Shown one piece after another: positions 1 to 11,722 of a DNA stretch of 64,000 nucleotides. The position numbers and the translations under genes were made by a program. The stretch's first letter is position 1. Each line of letters begins with the position of its first letter. This DNA is from Plantago ovata (lineage: Eukaryota; Streptophyta; Magnoliopsida; Lamiales; Plantaginaceae), in contig CM051457.1 in NCBI GenBank assembly GCA_028274465.1, positions 31,345,313 through 31,409,312 on the forward strand, read 5' to 3'. The notes beneath the pieces were generated by a model. That model was not told where the DNA came from and did no database searches. It saw only the letters and a program-made list of their open reading frames with translations.

Positions 1-1209
1 TTCAATCTTGTGTTGTTAAATATATGTTCTGAAGTATAATTTGTATTCTAAATCTATATTATGCAACTTTTCATAAACTTAGCTGAGTTGACAAATCCTG
101 TAGGGGATACATTGTTACTATTTCTATTTGTTGGGTATTTAAAGACGCCATCTTTGGTCATTTCGATGGGACTATATTATTATTTGCCATATCTTCTTCC
201 ATATATTACAGTACTGTCTTAATTAATTAAATAGTCTGATTTATTAGTTACAACTTCTGTTAAGTTTTGGTTTGGAGTAAAATATTTTCAGATTCTACCA
301 AGCGCAAATCGTGATATTTTTGCCAAAACATCCGAAGCAAGAGCTAAGTGTGCCCCTCTAGCTAAATAAACCGCAATCAGAGAAACACGATAATAATCTT
401 CCCCATCACGATCACTTGGAAATACATACCTGGACAGTGGACAACCATAAAGGTGAATAGAGCGTAGGATCTACAGAGAGTGCACTCAGAATATAGTTCT
501 CACTGGCAACAAGCTGGAATGTACCCATCGGCGATGCTATCGACGTACAAATTCACCAGAAATGATGAGTTGGTTTTTGTCATTGCAGATTTGCAGTGAG
601 ATGGTGTTCTGATACAAACACTCTTGAGAATTTGATGGTTTTGAGTGGATTCTTTGTTTCAACATGTTCACTATCTTTCAGAGGCAATGCAATAGGGTGA
701 TCCAAGCAGGGAAACCATGGAAAAATGGAAGTGTTCGTTTTATAGTGCTCCATCTCTCTGTAGAACTAATATAATATCAGGTCATTGTCCCTCGGAACCA
801 ATGCATTGACGCCATTTTAGCATCATAGGCCCCAGCCTGTTTTCACACAAATTCGTGAGCAAACTTCATGGATGGCCTTAATTCTCCTGCAGTTGCTTGT
901 CTTCAACAACTTCCGGCACAGCCTGGATATATGGTGGTGACTGGTGAGAGTGCTAAAAAGCTTGTTTATCTCATTGTTGACTAATTTCTCCTTACATCAG
1001 TAAGCTCAGATTGTACAGCACAATTCGTACAAAATAAAAGCAAATTGCGCATCCTAACTAATCTATCATAGAAACAACAAATAATAAATTCTTCCCAAGT
1101 ACATATTATAAAGCTCGTGAAAAAGATAGAAGAGAACTATGAATGCAGATAAGCATGCAAGTTCTTTGGTCTAAACACTACAGAAAAAACAATGAGATAG
1201 CAACAAGAT
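1..1209. other. intergenic, no supported gene
   Basis: I find no coding region here that I recognise. A short plus-strand open stretch at about 867-983 begins with ATG and has good codons, but it is only about 38 residues and matches no family I know. It could be an exon of a decayed gene. The minus strand between about 280 and 740 also shows short open stretches broken by stops. Confidence 0.4.
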
Positions 1210-1993
1210 TGTTGGAAATGAAACTTGACGTTTCTTAATTTGTCTTCTTGACGTTAGAGCACACGAGGATATCAACAAGGTAGCTGGACGTGGAAGGATA
1301 TAAGTTCTGCGTGAATATCGTAGTTGACTTCCTCTTGTTTATGTGAAATATTTAGCTCAATTCATTCAGAAGAACTAAATAAGGAAACAAGCGTTGTGAA
1401 AGGAAAGAGAAACAAAAGGCTAATGGAATTTGGAAGATAGGATTAAAGTTCTACAAGTAGTTGGGGTTTTCTATTGATCATATTCTACTTTAACTCTATT
1501 GTAATTCCAAATTCATTTAGAAATTGGTAGAGGCTTAGTTTTACTACTATATATATGGGTCATTAGCCCTTGTATTATTCATCACCAAAGACGCCACCAA
1601 GACACACACCGCCAAAAACACATTCTATTATCTGAGATTGACAGTAAAGTAGTTTGTTCTATGAGACTGGGACTAGAAGTTAGGGTTAGAACAAAGGGAT
1701 TCCTCCTGGTGACATTCATGTGCTTGTGAGTTACTGGAGTGAGTCAGATTCTTTGTTGTAACTTGTTTGAGTATTGCCAAAGAAGAAAAAAGTACGTACC
1801 TCACGTGGACGTAGGCTTATAGTTAACAGCCAAACCACGTAAATCTATGTTCTTATCTGTATGACTGCCCCACTGCCATACTAGGTATCCACGGGAAAGG
1901 GGAGGGATCCATCGAGATAGGAATGGCTTTATTCGCTGGAAGATCTGTCACATTATATTTATTGTTATTGTTATAACTTCTCATAACTCAACA
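1210..1993 (+). repeat. LTR of a retrotransposon (784 bp)
   Basis: The segment starts TGTTGGAAATG and ends ACTCAACA, giving the TG...CA termini and short TGTTG/CAACA inverted ends of a plant LTR. A TATATATA box lies at about 1548-1556, followed by a region resembling an R/U5 leader. Two bases after the end comes TGGCGCCACCTGTGGGAA, which resembles a tRNA primer-binding site. A second LTR was not found, so this is a truncated element or one recombined with another. The boundaries are inferred from termini only. Confidence 0.6.
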
Positions 1994-1995
1994 AG

Positions 1996-2115
1996 TGGCG
2001 CCACCTGTGGGAAGAACAAAAGTTTAACAATGACGATGAAGTTTGATTGAGAAGTTGACAAAGAGGACTGATTTCATATTATGGAAAGTTCAAATGAAGG
2101 CGCCATAGCAAACAA
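1996..2115 (+). pseudogene. primer-binding-site-like motif and vestigial copia-type gag
   Basis: Immediately after the LTR, a primer-binding-site-like motif occupies 1996-2013. About 20 bp later a reading frame begins near 2031 with M-T-M-K-F-D, the usual start of copia gag. It is broken by two in-frame stops. A frame change then gives DFILWKVQMKA (about 2070-2103), the conserved copia gag core. No protease, integrase or RT follows, so the interior is deleted beyond about 2.2 kb. Confidence 0.55.
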
Positions 2116-3552
2116 ATCACCCGCATTTACGCTTCAAGGAGATGTAGCTAGGTTTTGCGAAGGATTAGGATGCAACATTGAAAGCATCAGTTATGAGAAC
2201 ATGCAGTACTTTGATTTAATGAAGAAAAAAATAATTGAATTAAACATAAATAAATAAATTTAAGTTGAATTATATATATGATCTGTCAAATTGAGTTTTA
2301 TATTTTTATTTAGTCAGAGGTAAGCTACCAAAACATCAAAAACCTCGAGGTTGGGCTCAATCGAAGAACATGATTAAGGTGTAGCTTGTAAAGCTTTGAA
2401 GAGAAGTATATTGAGAGTGAATGTTTGTTGTTTTATGAATTCAAATAAAAATAACAGAACCCTAATCGGAAATATAGAAAATTACAAGCTTGAAATCAGT
2501 AAGTTCATCTCAGCTGATCTTGTTCTTACATAGAAGAACAAGTAAAATATCTGCAAGCATTGCATATCCAGTTGTCTGTAGAAGTCGTGTTCTACTTAAG
2601 ATAAGTAAGAAACATAATATAAAACTAAGGCCTTTAGTTCACTTCTGTACTTGGTCGAGATTTCTTGATCATTTGTTCTCTATTTGCTGTTCATTTGTGT
2701 GTCTTGCATGCTCTTGTTAATCTGCTGACAATTTTGACATGTCCTTCAGTGGTTGATTGATTGTATGAAATATATTTCGAGTTGGAATTCTAATTTCTTC
2801 ATTAGTTAAGTGATGTTGAACTGGAACGTGAAGATGGATGATATCTTATTATGTGCGACGAATGCATAAGTTCATAATCGACAAGTTTGTATCCACCACC
2901 ACCTGCAGACATTTGGCCAAAAAAGAGGATGCTTTTCTAGATACCTGTTGTTAATGTTTATTCTCTGTTGGCATTGTTATGTTATTGTCCAATCTGAATC
3001 CAAGTGGTTTTGTTCTTGGTTTACTTGCAAAGGGTCTCATACCATTGAGAGATAGATAGTATCAATCCCTACACATATCCATTTCCATATATTAGCGTTG
3101 CTGGGACTTCAGTTGTAATCGTAATTAACATATTCAATCGATCTTTTATCCTTATTCCTTAAAAGCGGAGTAAATAAAGGCAATGTCAGCAAAATATAGA
3201 ATGTAAACCTGAAGGATGATTGACAACACCTTCATTTTGTTGAATTGGAGTTTCTTTTCTTAATACACATTGGTAGAGTAATTTGTGGTTAAAATTGACA
3301 TAAAATATTACACAAAAGTCAATATGACATATGTATGGGACGGAGGGATTACATGTTTTTCAACAATGTCATGGAACCACATGCTTTTCATAACAATGAT
3401 AGCAAAAACCCTCTAATTATTCCAAAACAAAAGGAAAGGAAGAAAGGAAAACAGTAGAATGGAAGATAATTAAGCACCAAAATTAACCACCATTAAAAGA
3501 ATTATGCAGAACTAACACATGGGATTAATTTGCTGCAATTTATGATTCTTCT
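2116..3552. other. intergenic, degenerate sequence
   Basis: No recognisable gene. The sequence is AT-rich, with only short open frames lacking family resemblance. GGGACGGAGGGATTAC near 3337-3352 resembles one end of a Stowaway MITE, but the matching left end was not located. The segment next to 3552 probably holds the 3' UTR of the neighbouring minus-strand CEP gene. Confidence 0.4.
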
Positions 3553-3819
3553 TTAATCCCTTTCACTCACTCGGCCTGGAGGCGTGTCGTGACCCATACC
3601 GGGGCTATTTCCAGGCTTTGTTGGCCTGAAAGCATCTGCTTGTACCTTCATGTACCGGTTGATTCGTGTTTCCAACATGATCGAAGAAGCTTCAGCCTCA
3701 CGCGGTGGTCCACGTACATTAGGCTGCCTCAAGGCATACCCCAAAACAAAATGCTGTTGGAATATCAAAAGTGCAATGCAAAGAGCTAACACTTCAATAT
3801 TCCTGTTATGTGAAGCCAT
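3553..3819 (-). CDS. C-terminally encoded peptide (CEP) precursor, 88 aa
   Basis: This encodes a small secreted prepropeptide. It has an N-terminal hydrophobic signal segment (about residues 9-28, LALCIALLIFQQHFVLGYA) and a variable middle. Near the C-terminus is a single CEP domain, AFRPTKPGNSPGMGH (about residues 62-76), followed by a short tail. The CEP family consensus is a 15-residue peptide with the F-R-P-T-x-P-G-x-S-P-G-x-G-H pattern; all those positions are present, including the prolines that are normally hydroxylated. In established biology, processed CEPs act as root-to-shoot hormones, sensed by CEPR receptor kinases, in nitrogen-demand signalling and root growth. The gene is intronless, as is typical, and the length is ordinary for the family. 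Positions that vary from the canonical CEP1 peptide are the first residue, K at position 6 and M at position 13. Confidence 0.87.
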   Translation of the reverse strand: MASHNRNIEVLALCIALLIFQQHFVLGYALRQPNVRGPPREAEASSIMLETRINRYMKVQADAFRPTKPGNSPGMGHDTPPGRVSERD

Positions 3820-5300
3820 GGATGATGAAAATTGTTATCTCAAACGTGTACTTAAGGACACAAAAAGGTACCCCAAGAAAAAAGAAATGAACATTTGATC
3901 ATGTTGCTGATGCATAACCCATTAATAACAGACAAGGTTAGTGACTTTTTAGGCAAAATTAAGGTATACTAGGAGTTAAAGATTTGAGCATGAGAATATT
4001 TCCATATTTGGCTGTACTATTCAATCTCAGATGAGATTTACTTGCTATATGTAGTCCTGTGTTGAATATATATCTGGAGATTTGACGCCACTTGACATTA
4101 TTATAAATTTTATCGCATGTTTGGTAGTTTGAGAAGGACATAACTACAAATCTAAAGTCTACAAGCTAGCATGAACATATATTATGAAAATAATAAAGGG
4201 TAAAGAACTGAGTTTACAAGAGGAATATCAGAATATGCTTCTTCCATTAACCTTGGCTAATCAAGGAAATATGTCGCTTCACCATATTTAAGGTCAGTTT
4301 ACTTCTTTTAGGTTCCCATAGCTCTTGAAGAAGAGAAATAAGGAAACAATTAGTAAAATTAGAATTAAATTAAATTGTAAATGATGCTACTCCTATTATT
4401 TAAGTACATAATGAACCTAGACACTTTAGACATCACTTCTATCACCAATCCTTTCTTTCATGGGCGGGCGCACAAAACATGTCATGATGAACTCCATATA
4501 TATAAATATATAAAGGGGTTAAAATTTATGGGTATCTCCTTACAGAATTACCATATTTTACAAATTATGGACCTCATTATAATATGTTGGAGATTTCTGC
4601 AGAGTTTCAATTCTATCATTGTTTTATAAGATGATTAAATTATGCACCTCCCTATAAGTTGAAGTCTTTGGTGCAGTTGTTTACGTATCTCATTGTAAGT
4701 TGGAGCTTTTGGCAAAGTTTCAATTTTTATAAGATGACTAAATCACGCACCTTACTATAAGTTGAAACCTTTGATAGAGTTACAATTCTATCATGGTATA
4801 TTATTAGATAATTAAATTACACACTTCACTGAAGCTTTTGGTAGAGTTCATGAAATTCTAACATGGTATTATGAGAGACTTTGACTCACGCCTAAACTTG
4901 GATTAAACTCTCCAACGAGACAAACCCCACCAATATTAATTTTGCACTCAAATGGTCTCCCCTAACATGTTGGAATCGTCCACAAATGTTGAAAATATTG
5001 GAGAATTAATATAAATGATTAACATGATTCGCACCTCAGCATAAGTTCGTGTTTTTTGTAGAGTTGATATTCTATTAGTAGCCTTAGCCAAATTTATTAC
5101 AAATCGCCTATCTTTTCCTTATCGCGTGTTTTTTAACTAGCATATACTTATTTCAAGCTGAACTCATGATATTTCCTATACATGGACTATGATTATGCAG
5201 TGGATTTTACAGCTGAAGAACCATAGACTCTGAAACAGGAGCTGCATATATAGGCTAGTATCAGCTATTTAATGTTAGTTATATATATCAGCTAGTACAT
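3820..5300. other. intergenic between CEP and UPF0114 genes
   Basis: No gene was recognised. The left part should contain the CEP promoter. From about 4558 to 4880 (with weaker traces to 5080) lies a degenerate tandem repeat described separately. A plus-strand open frame at 4381-4629 runs into the repeat and looks fortuitous. Confidence 0.4.
4558..4880. repeat. degenerate tandem repeat, unit about 80-100 bp
   Basis: At least four diverged copies can be aligned by eye on the shared elements 'cacctcactataagttg', 'aagcttttggtagagtt', 'caattctatcatggtat' and 'agatgattaaatta'. Copies begin near 4570, 4640, 4745 and 4815, and a weaker fifth trace lies near 5035. They share no match with the other repeats in this window. 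Confidence 0.55.
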
Positions 5301-5307
5301 GGATAGC

Positions 5308-7401
5308 TCAGTCATTTAGCCTGGAAAGCAGAAAGAGGCAACCAGATGAAAGGAGCACAGATGCAGCGAAGCATAGCAGATCCAGAGGAGTTTGTATGAT
5401 TGCCTTCTTGCTCTTATCAAACAAACCAATAAGTAGTAGCATCACTATAACATGCCCCAGTTTTGTTTTCAGCTCATTCACTGTTTTAATTTCCAGCCAT
5501 CGTGGCCGTTCCTGATTATTTACATCCACCATGAAAAGCAGAACATCAGGAGAACTGTGAATTTGTGATAACTAAAATAGTTATGACTTATGAGTAGAGA
5601 ACAGGACAAACCTTGAGAACAAAAAGTCCAAACAGATTCGAGCGGAATGGAGCAGGCACAGACTGTTGTTTATCCAAGTTACTGATGAATAGCTCGTAGA
5701 GGCCCATTCCAAAGACAAGCATCACTGTTCCCAGAAGGTAGACATCTGCAATGCATATATTGTTCATTCAACTTTCTACACTTGCGTTTAATAAACGAAA
5801 GTGTATCTGGTAATTATGAAAAATGGATCGAATGAAAATGCACATACCAGTAGCCTCTACAAGTGATGAAATCACTTTGTTTCTGTCCACTAAATATTCA
5901 TTAAATGATGAAACAACGTAGACACATCCCTAAATATGACAAGAAATGTGTCAGTCACTCAGAGAAAATTCCTAAATGTTCTCCTTAAAGGCTTAAACAA
6001 TAACCGGCTTGTACTGCAGCACAAATGTAATTTTTAAAGACTGTTAAAAATAAGATTGCTGGTTTACAGACTGTCCAGCTACTGAATACTTTCATGCGTG
6101 TGATTCAGAGCCAGCATATAACAGCTCTTGTCAATTACCAAAGTATAACAGTATAGATGAGTACCTACCCAGAAATATTGACCGTTCTGGTCAATTTTAG
6201 AGGCGAAAAGCATTAACAGATTTACTATTGATACTGATCTATCCATCGTAAAGTTATGTTCTTCCATTTCTGGACAAACTAATACTTGGAATCCACATGA
6301 TAATATGGCATAATCTAAACAAGGATGCCTTCAACCACTTTACATACATTCATTCATTTAATACAATGCCAAAGTGTAACTTGTCAAAAACATAATGGAT
6401 CTTGATTTTAATACAGAGGTGCACTCAAGTTTTATCACCTAGTACTTACATAAAACCAAGCAACATATGGTGATAATAACTACATACACGCTTGGTCTAA
6501 CTTAAGAACAACCTTGGCTTTCTCTCAAAGCTATCGAAAAGTCCAAACAACCTTGGCTTACAGTAAAATGATTTGGACATGGATTAGGCGTTTTCCAGAT
6601 TGCAAATTCACTCTTCAATTATCAGATGAGATGAATTGCTTTGCACGTCTAAATTCTCAAGTACTTACAGGTTTTTCTATGTATTGGTACATGTACCTTG
6701 GTGTCTGCCCATGTTTCGAATCCACCAAAACAATTCCATCTCATCTACAACCTCAACCTTATGGAGAGGCAGAGAGCTATGGACTAATAAGTACTATAGT
6801 AGGTTCTAAGGATTAAGGATTTCCACTAAACATAGGCTAACTGTTAGATCAAAACCAAATGCATAAACTCTAAACTGATAAAAAGTTCCAACCTTCTCCG
6901 AAAAAAAAAAACACATTACATCATATTGATCTCAACAGGCAGATGCAAACATGATAAGTCAGGACCAAGAAGGAAACACTAAAAATAGTTACCTTGAAGA
7001 AACAAAGAAAAGACCCGACCAGCGAACCCCAAACCGCGAGAATAGCAAAGAATCTACAGCTATAAATAACCTGCAATGAACACAATCCAAATCAAGAACC
7101 TAACAGAAACAGTATCTGGTTCATACAGTATATAATTAATCACCTTCTCTATAATGACTTCAAGATTTTCCAACTTATGTTTCTCCGGATTATAAGCCAC
7201 ACCATCACTAGCATCCGGTTCAACAGCATGTTCTGAGGTCTGAACCAGTGGTTGATGATTTTGTGCTGAAACAGATAAAGGGCACTTATAATTATGATCT
7301 GTGTGAAAATTATGGAGCCATTTGGTACCTGGAGTTGATTTTCTTGTACTAGTAAACAGTCCTGTTGGTGGTCTAGTTGAAGCTTTGTTAGAAAGGTTCA
7401 T
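5308..7401 (-). CDS. UPF0114 family membrane protein (5 exons, 251 aa)
   Basis: Exons on the minus strand are 7401-7144, 7070-6993, 5929-5848, 5745-5612 and 5511-5308. All introns are GT-AG and the joined frame is open for 252 codons including the stop. The N-terminal about 80 residues are Ser/Thr/Asn-rich and look like an organelle-targeting region. From exon 2 onward the protein shows the UPF0114 (YqhA-like) pattern: E-K-V-I-Y-S-C-R-F, hydrophobic helices, the conserved D-V-Y-L-L-G-T-V-M-L-V-F-G-M-G-L-Y-E-L-F segment in exon 4, and two more hydrophobic helices in exon 5 after E-R-P-R-W-L-E-I. Plant members are multi-pass membrane proteins of unknown biochemical role, predicted in plastid or other organelle membranes. 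I assign the family but no function. The start is the first ATG of the open frame in exon 1. Confidence 0.85.
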
Positions 7402-8303
7402 GGCTGTTGGAAATAGGGATGAAAAATCTTGATCTTGGTTGAGCTTTAATTAGCTGTAGATATATGTAATCTAGGAGATTTGGGGTGTAATGGATGATAG
7501 CCACTGATTACAAGAAAGACGAACACTTGGCAAATGGCCATAGCTGATAGATAATCTTGATTGTCTTTTTGTGCAACTATGGCTGAATCTTCAAACTAGT
7601 TTCCAAGTTACTTGCCAAACTGAGTCATAATGCCATATGGGAATCCTACACAAGTCACTATTTGGAAAAACCTACATACATACCCGGTACATGTTAGCTT
7701 ATTTGAAATCTTTTTTGTCTTTTTAAATTTATGATCTTGAAATATGTACTTAATATAAACTATCCATTAACCATCCATATATTGCGGGTTGCGGTCACAA
7801 AGACCTAATCATCACCCAAAATCTATATATTACTAATTTAATGGTATACCAGCTCAATCCAACTCGCTATCCGGTTGACATGGTCCAACCACGGCCTGAT
7901 CTTTTTTTGGAGGGTCACCGGATCAACCTGCGACTCCGTTTTTTAAAACATAGCATTCGGAAAATCTTTACTCATATAATACTTACTATTTTGGAATTAG
8001 TATTTACTGAGACTCGATGTGATTTGATATATCTTTAATTTGCTCAGTTAGTTAATTCATATATATCATACCAAGCACTAATAAATGTAGTTGATCATTC
8101 ACATCACGGATTGATTCAATAATATTACAACATCATTACCAAATTGGACAATCCTGCCCTATAAAATGATATTGTGTCAATCGTGTTTACAAGTTAGAGA
8201 GAATAGAGACTGTACAATGTCTGATACTCGCTCACTCTTCATCTTGCATATAAGAGAAGTGGGGGTGAAACAGATCCAAAAATTAAAGCGGTTTTGCCAT
8301 GCA
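7402..8303. other. intergenic between UPF0114 and SRPBCC genes
   Basis: This stretch should contain the UPF0114 5' UTR and promoter (7402 upward) and the 3' UTR of the SRPBCC gene (just below 8304). The plus-strand open frame at 7841-8038 has no family resemblance and I do not call it a gene. Confidence 0.4.
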
Positions 8304-10224
8304 TTATGTGGTTGGTTCAGCTGAATAGCTCTTAGCGAACTTGGCAAACTGCTCCAAACCACAAAGCAACAAGTTTTCCAGGAATGGTTGCAGTGCCTAA
8401 ATCGGCACAACACAAAACCAATTAGCTGGGAATGTCTTTTGCTGTAGTTAATAAGCAAGTATCATTGGTTCTAGATCATATCGAATACTAAGATGACATA
8501 TTGAAGATTCACTGCAATAGTGTATAGACGAGGTACTTACAGATGCCACCGGGGCCAGCAGTTGAGGAACTTCATATGAAACAGTAAGCTGAAATCAGAG
8601 GGAATCTAAGTTACGAATAACACAGATAAGTGTCTCCAGCAACATAGCATACTACACGTATTCTACACATTATAACTTTCAACATTCCTAATTCAACGAG
8701 TATATGAGAATCAAATCAGAACAAACAACACCAACTATTGCCCAAAGTGCTTCTAGCTTATAGGTAAGCATAACTGCATAGGCCATCTGAACGAATTATA
8801 TAGAATGATATTTGAATAAAGAAGCCTTACTTCTATTGTACAAGCATCTGCACCTTTAGGGTAAAACCTTACAGCTCCCCTGCAACATTTAAATTGAAAA
8901 TTTAGACTTTCCATTCAAGCACAATATAAGTTGAGTAATATTTTTATTCATACTTATTGTGTTCATTCATTAAAACACCACATCAAGATCAATAGAGTGA
9001 TCATGAGACATTCTATTTTCTCATAATCCATGGAATACATCATAGACACGAACAGTTCGGAACACTTCCGAACTGTCCATCACACGTGATATTTATAACA
9101 AGGAATCAACTATGCAATCACATGAATAAGAATGGACTCTGCAACTTCTTGGAACTCTTGCCTACTTACTTACAGAGGTGAGAAGCAAAGAACCAAAACC
9201 AATTTGCTACATCTAGTTTCAAACTTGGGGAAATCCTCTAACAAATGATGCAGCAGGCATCAATACAAGTGAAAATCCTCAGACTGATCCAGAACTTCCA
9301 TTATTACCTATTAGGAAGACCCTCGAGCGATCTCCAGTGGATTTTCTGGTTTGGTGTAGGCTGCAAGAAAATAATATACAGATTGTAAACCACAACTGCT
9401 CAACAGGAAAAAAGTTGAGAATGCACTTCCATTGCAGTTACCTGCAAGTTTCTGGAAAGCCAGGAGAAGTCTATATCACGGCCAAATGCGGTGTACTTGA
9501 GTGACCATTGGGATAGGTCAGGTTTATCATCAAAATTCTAGTAACACATAACAACATCAACTTATATTAGTCCAGATATATGAATTACTTCCGAAATAAT
9601 ACTATACGTCTATACTATATGTTATTTCACCATATAACTTAGATTCATGGGACCCGCATATTATTATATTAATGTAAAGTTGACAATAGAGTATGTAAAT
9701 ATGGTTAGTGAATAAGAAGAAGAAGAAGAAGAAGACCTTGACAGAAGAAATGAAAGGCATCCATTGAGGAATAGCTTCACGGTCTGAGTAGCATTTATAA
9801 GCAACTGAAGTTGGCACATCCACTTCCAATTTAACCCTGCAATTAAATTAAATTAAATTAAATTAAATTTAAATAGAAATGCAATCTCTTGCAGACAGAC
9901 AGACAGTTAAAATAATCAATCTGTTGTTGGAAAAAAAAATAAAAAATGGAAGGAATGAATGAAAAGACGTAGAGTAAGTTGGAGAGATTACGTGCAATCC
10001 TGCCATTCCATGATCGGAGTAAAAGATGGTTTCCTCTGACCGGTGAGGTTATAACGGGAAGTTCGGACATTGACTCTGAGGGGTTGTTGTTGGAGTTTGT
10101 TGGTTGTGAATGGAGATATGAGGAGGGATAATGATGATGATGGTGATAGTGAGTTCTGATGGTTGTTAAGTGTAGTGTGATGGTTAATTGCACCTACCAC
10201 CGGCGTCGATGCTGCCGACGACAT
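8304..10224 (-). CDS. SRPBCC / polyketide cyclase-like START-fold protein (7 exons, 223 aa)
   Basis: Exons on the minus strand are 10224-9992, 9836-9737, 9537-9442, 9360-9308, 8879-8831, 8588-8541 and 8396-8304; the joined frame is 672 nt. The first about 65 residues are rich in Ser, Thr and Asn and poor in acidic residues, like a plastid transit peptide. The rest follows the plant polyketide cyclase/dehydrase and lipid-transport family: V-x-L-E-V-D-V-P-T-S-V-A-Y-K-C-Y-S-D-R-E-A-I-P-Q-W-M-P-F-I in exon 2, W-S-L-K-Y-T-A-F-G-R-D-I-D-F-S-W in exon 3, and a long amphipathic C-terminal helix in exon 7. The family is predicted to bind hydrophobic ligands, but no enzyme activity is established for this subgroup, so I infer none. 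Splice sites were chosen because they are GT-AG and keep the frame open throughout. Confidence 0.82.
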
Positions 10225-11722
10225 TTCCGTTCCGGCGAGAAGAAATTAATTAACAAGAGCTGAGCGAGCTGTTAGTCAGTCGGTCAGTCAGATATGCGCT
10301 GCGCTGATGAGTCTTGTGGTGTGCTCATCACAACCAATCATTTTTTAACCCCCTTTATTTATTTTTATTAATTAATATACTAATTAATTTTCAACTTAAA
10401 ACTATGTAAGGCAATATTCAATATATAACTGACTTTGAATACCTTATTATACCAATAAGGTACACTTTTTTTTTTTTTTTCCCGAAATCCAAGTTTCGAA
10501 TGCGCGCAAGAATGAAGCCAAAATATGTGGTAGATAACATGTGTTGGTGTGTAAGATTATTTAGCTTATAGGTTATAGGTTATTGTGAAATTGTATTTCA
10601 TGATATAAAAATGATAATAAAGATTGTGATACTTGCCCTTCTGATAACCATCAATCCACCAGTTAGATTATTTAACACCAGTTAGATTGATTGACTTTTA
10701 CCACCATGGATGGTAAAGTAAACGGGTTGATTGACTTTTTTTTGTTCATCTATTGCCATTGATGCTCATCCTGCAAATGCAGGGGATACACTCTCTGCTT
10801 AAAAGAAAGAGCAACACACATGCAGGTGCATCACTTTACTTCTCCTCTCGGTTTTTGTGTCATTCTGTCTTCATAAGTTCACTGTCCGGAGAGGATGGGC
10901 TCTAAGATTAGAAAATTTTTTCGCATTTAGAATGGAGAATGTAGCACTGCGTGCCAGTGGCTGGCTACACGTTCTACAAACAGGCCTTCTGGTAAGCTCC
11001 TCTTTAACGTGCGGAGTTGGTAACCGAGATAATGGGGGATGGGGGCATAAACAGAATTTCATTTCGTATTTAAAGAGGATAAAAGAAAGTGTAAAACCTG
11101 ATTGAATGAAGTTTAGGCCAGGACAACCGGCCTGCAATTTCCTCGATCCATAGCAGACTTAAACAGTAACATTTGTTGCTAACATAACAAGTCTCCTTTA
11201 TATATGTTGCCTGAATCAAGTAGTCCATCACGGGACCACAAGCTCCATCCGCCTAAGGTGCTCAGGTCTTTGCATATTTCAAGAGCACCTCTTAAAGACA
11301 CTTCGATATTACTGCGTATTCAATACCTCAATCAAAACACAAGACAAATAGAATCCCTTTCTTGCTGTATATATTTAGTTTTGAGTTTGTAAATACAATA
11401 GATGCGGGAGATAATGAAGAGCTAAGAAATAAAGTACAGTCAGAAGTGTTCATGGCAGCTTGTACGGAACACTTGGGGCAAAACTGGGTATCTAGTGTAC
11501 ACTGAAGCAACACTAAGACAGCTCCATGACTGCTAGACTTTGGGCGGACAAATGATTCATGTTCGCAAAAGTCAAGCTTGGGTTTTAGTCGGAGCAATGT
11601 GGACATGGGGCCTCAACCCAGGAAACAACAGATCTCCAGAAAATACAAAAGCAGACACTACCTCTCTAATTCACCAACACTAGGTGTGACTTGTGAGCAG
11701 AGCTCAAGGAAGATATGCATGC
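10225..11722. other. intergenic between SRPBCC and RBM19 genes
   Basis: No gene is supported. Plus- and minus-strand open frames at about 10857-11137 overlap on opposite strands, match no family and lack splice or domain support. The block just below 11723 should hold the RBM19 3' UTR and the one just above 10224 the SRPBCC promoter. A T-run lies at about 10466-10480. Confidence 0.4.

Noticed and set aside
6514..6816. Plus-strand 100-codon open frame
   Set aside because: Lies within the large intron between exons 2 and 3 of the UPF0114 gene on the other strand and has no recognisable domain.
9602..9829. Minus-strand open frame starting M-E-V-D-V-P
   Set aside because: It is exon 2 of the SRPBCC gene read from an internal ATG into the following intron.
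10857..11137. Overlapping open frames on both strands as possible small genes
   Set aside because: No family resemblance, no splice or promoter support, and mutually exclusive strands.
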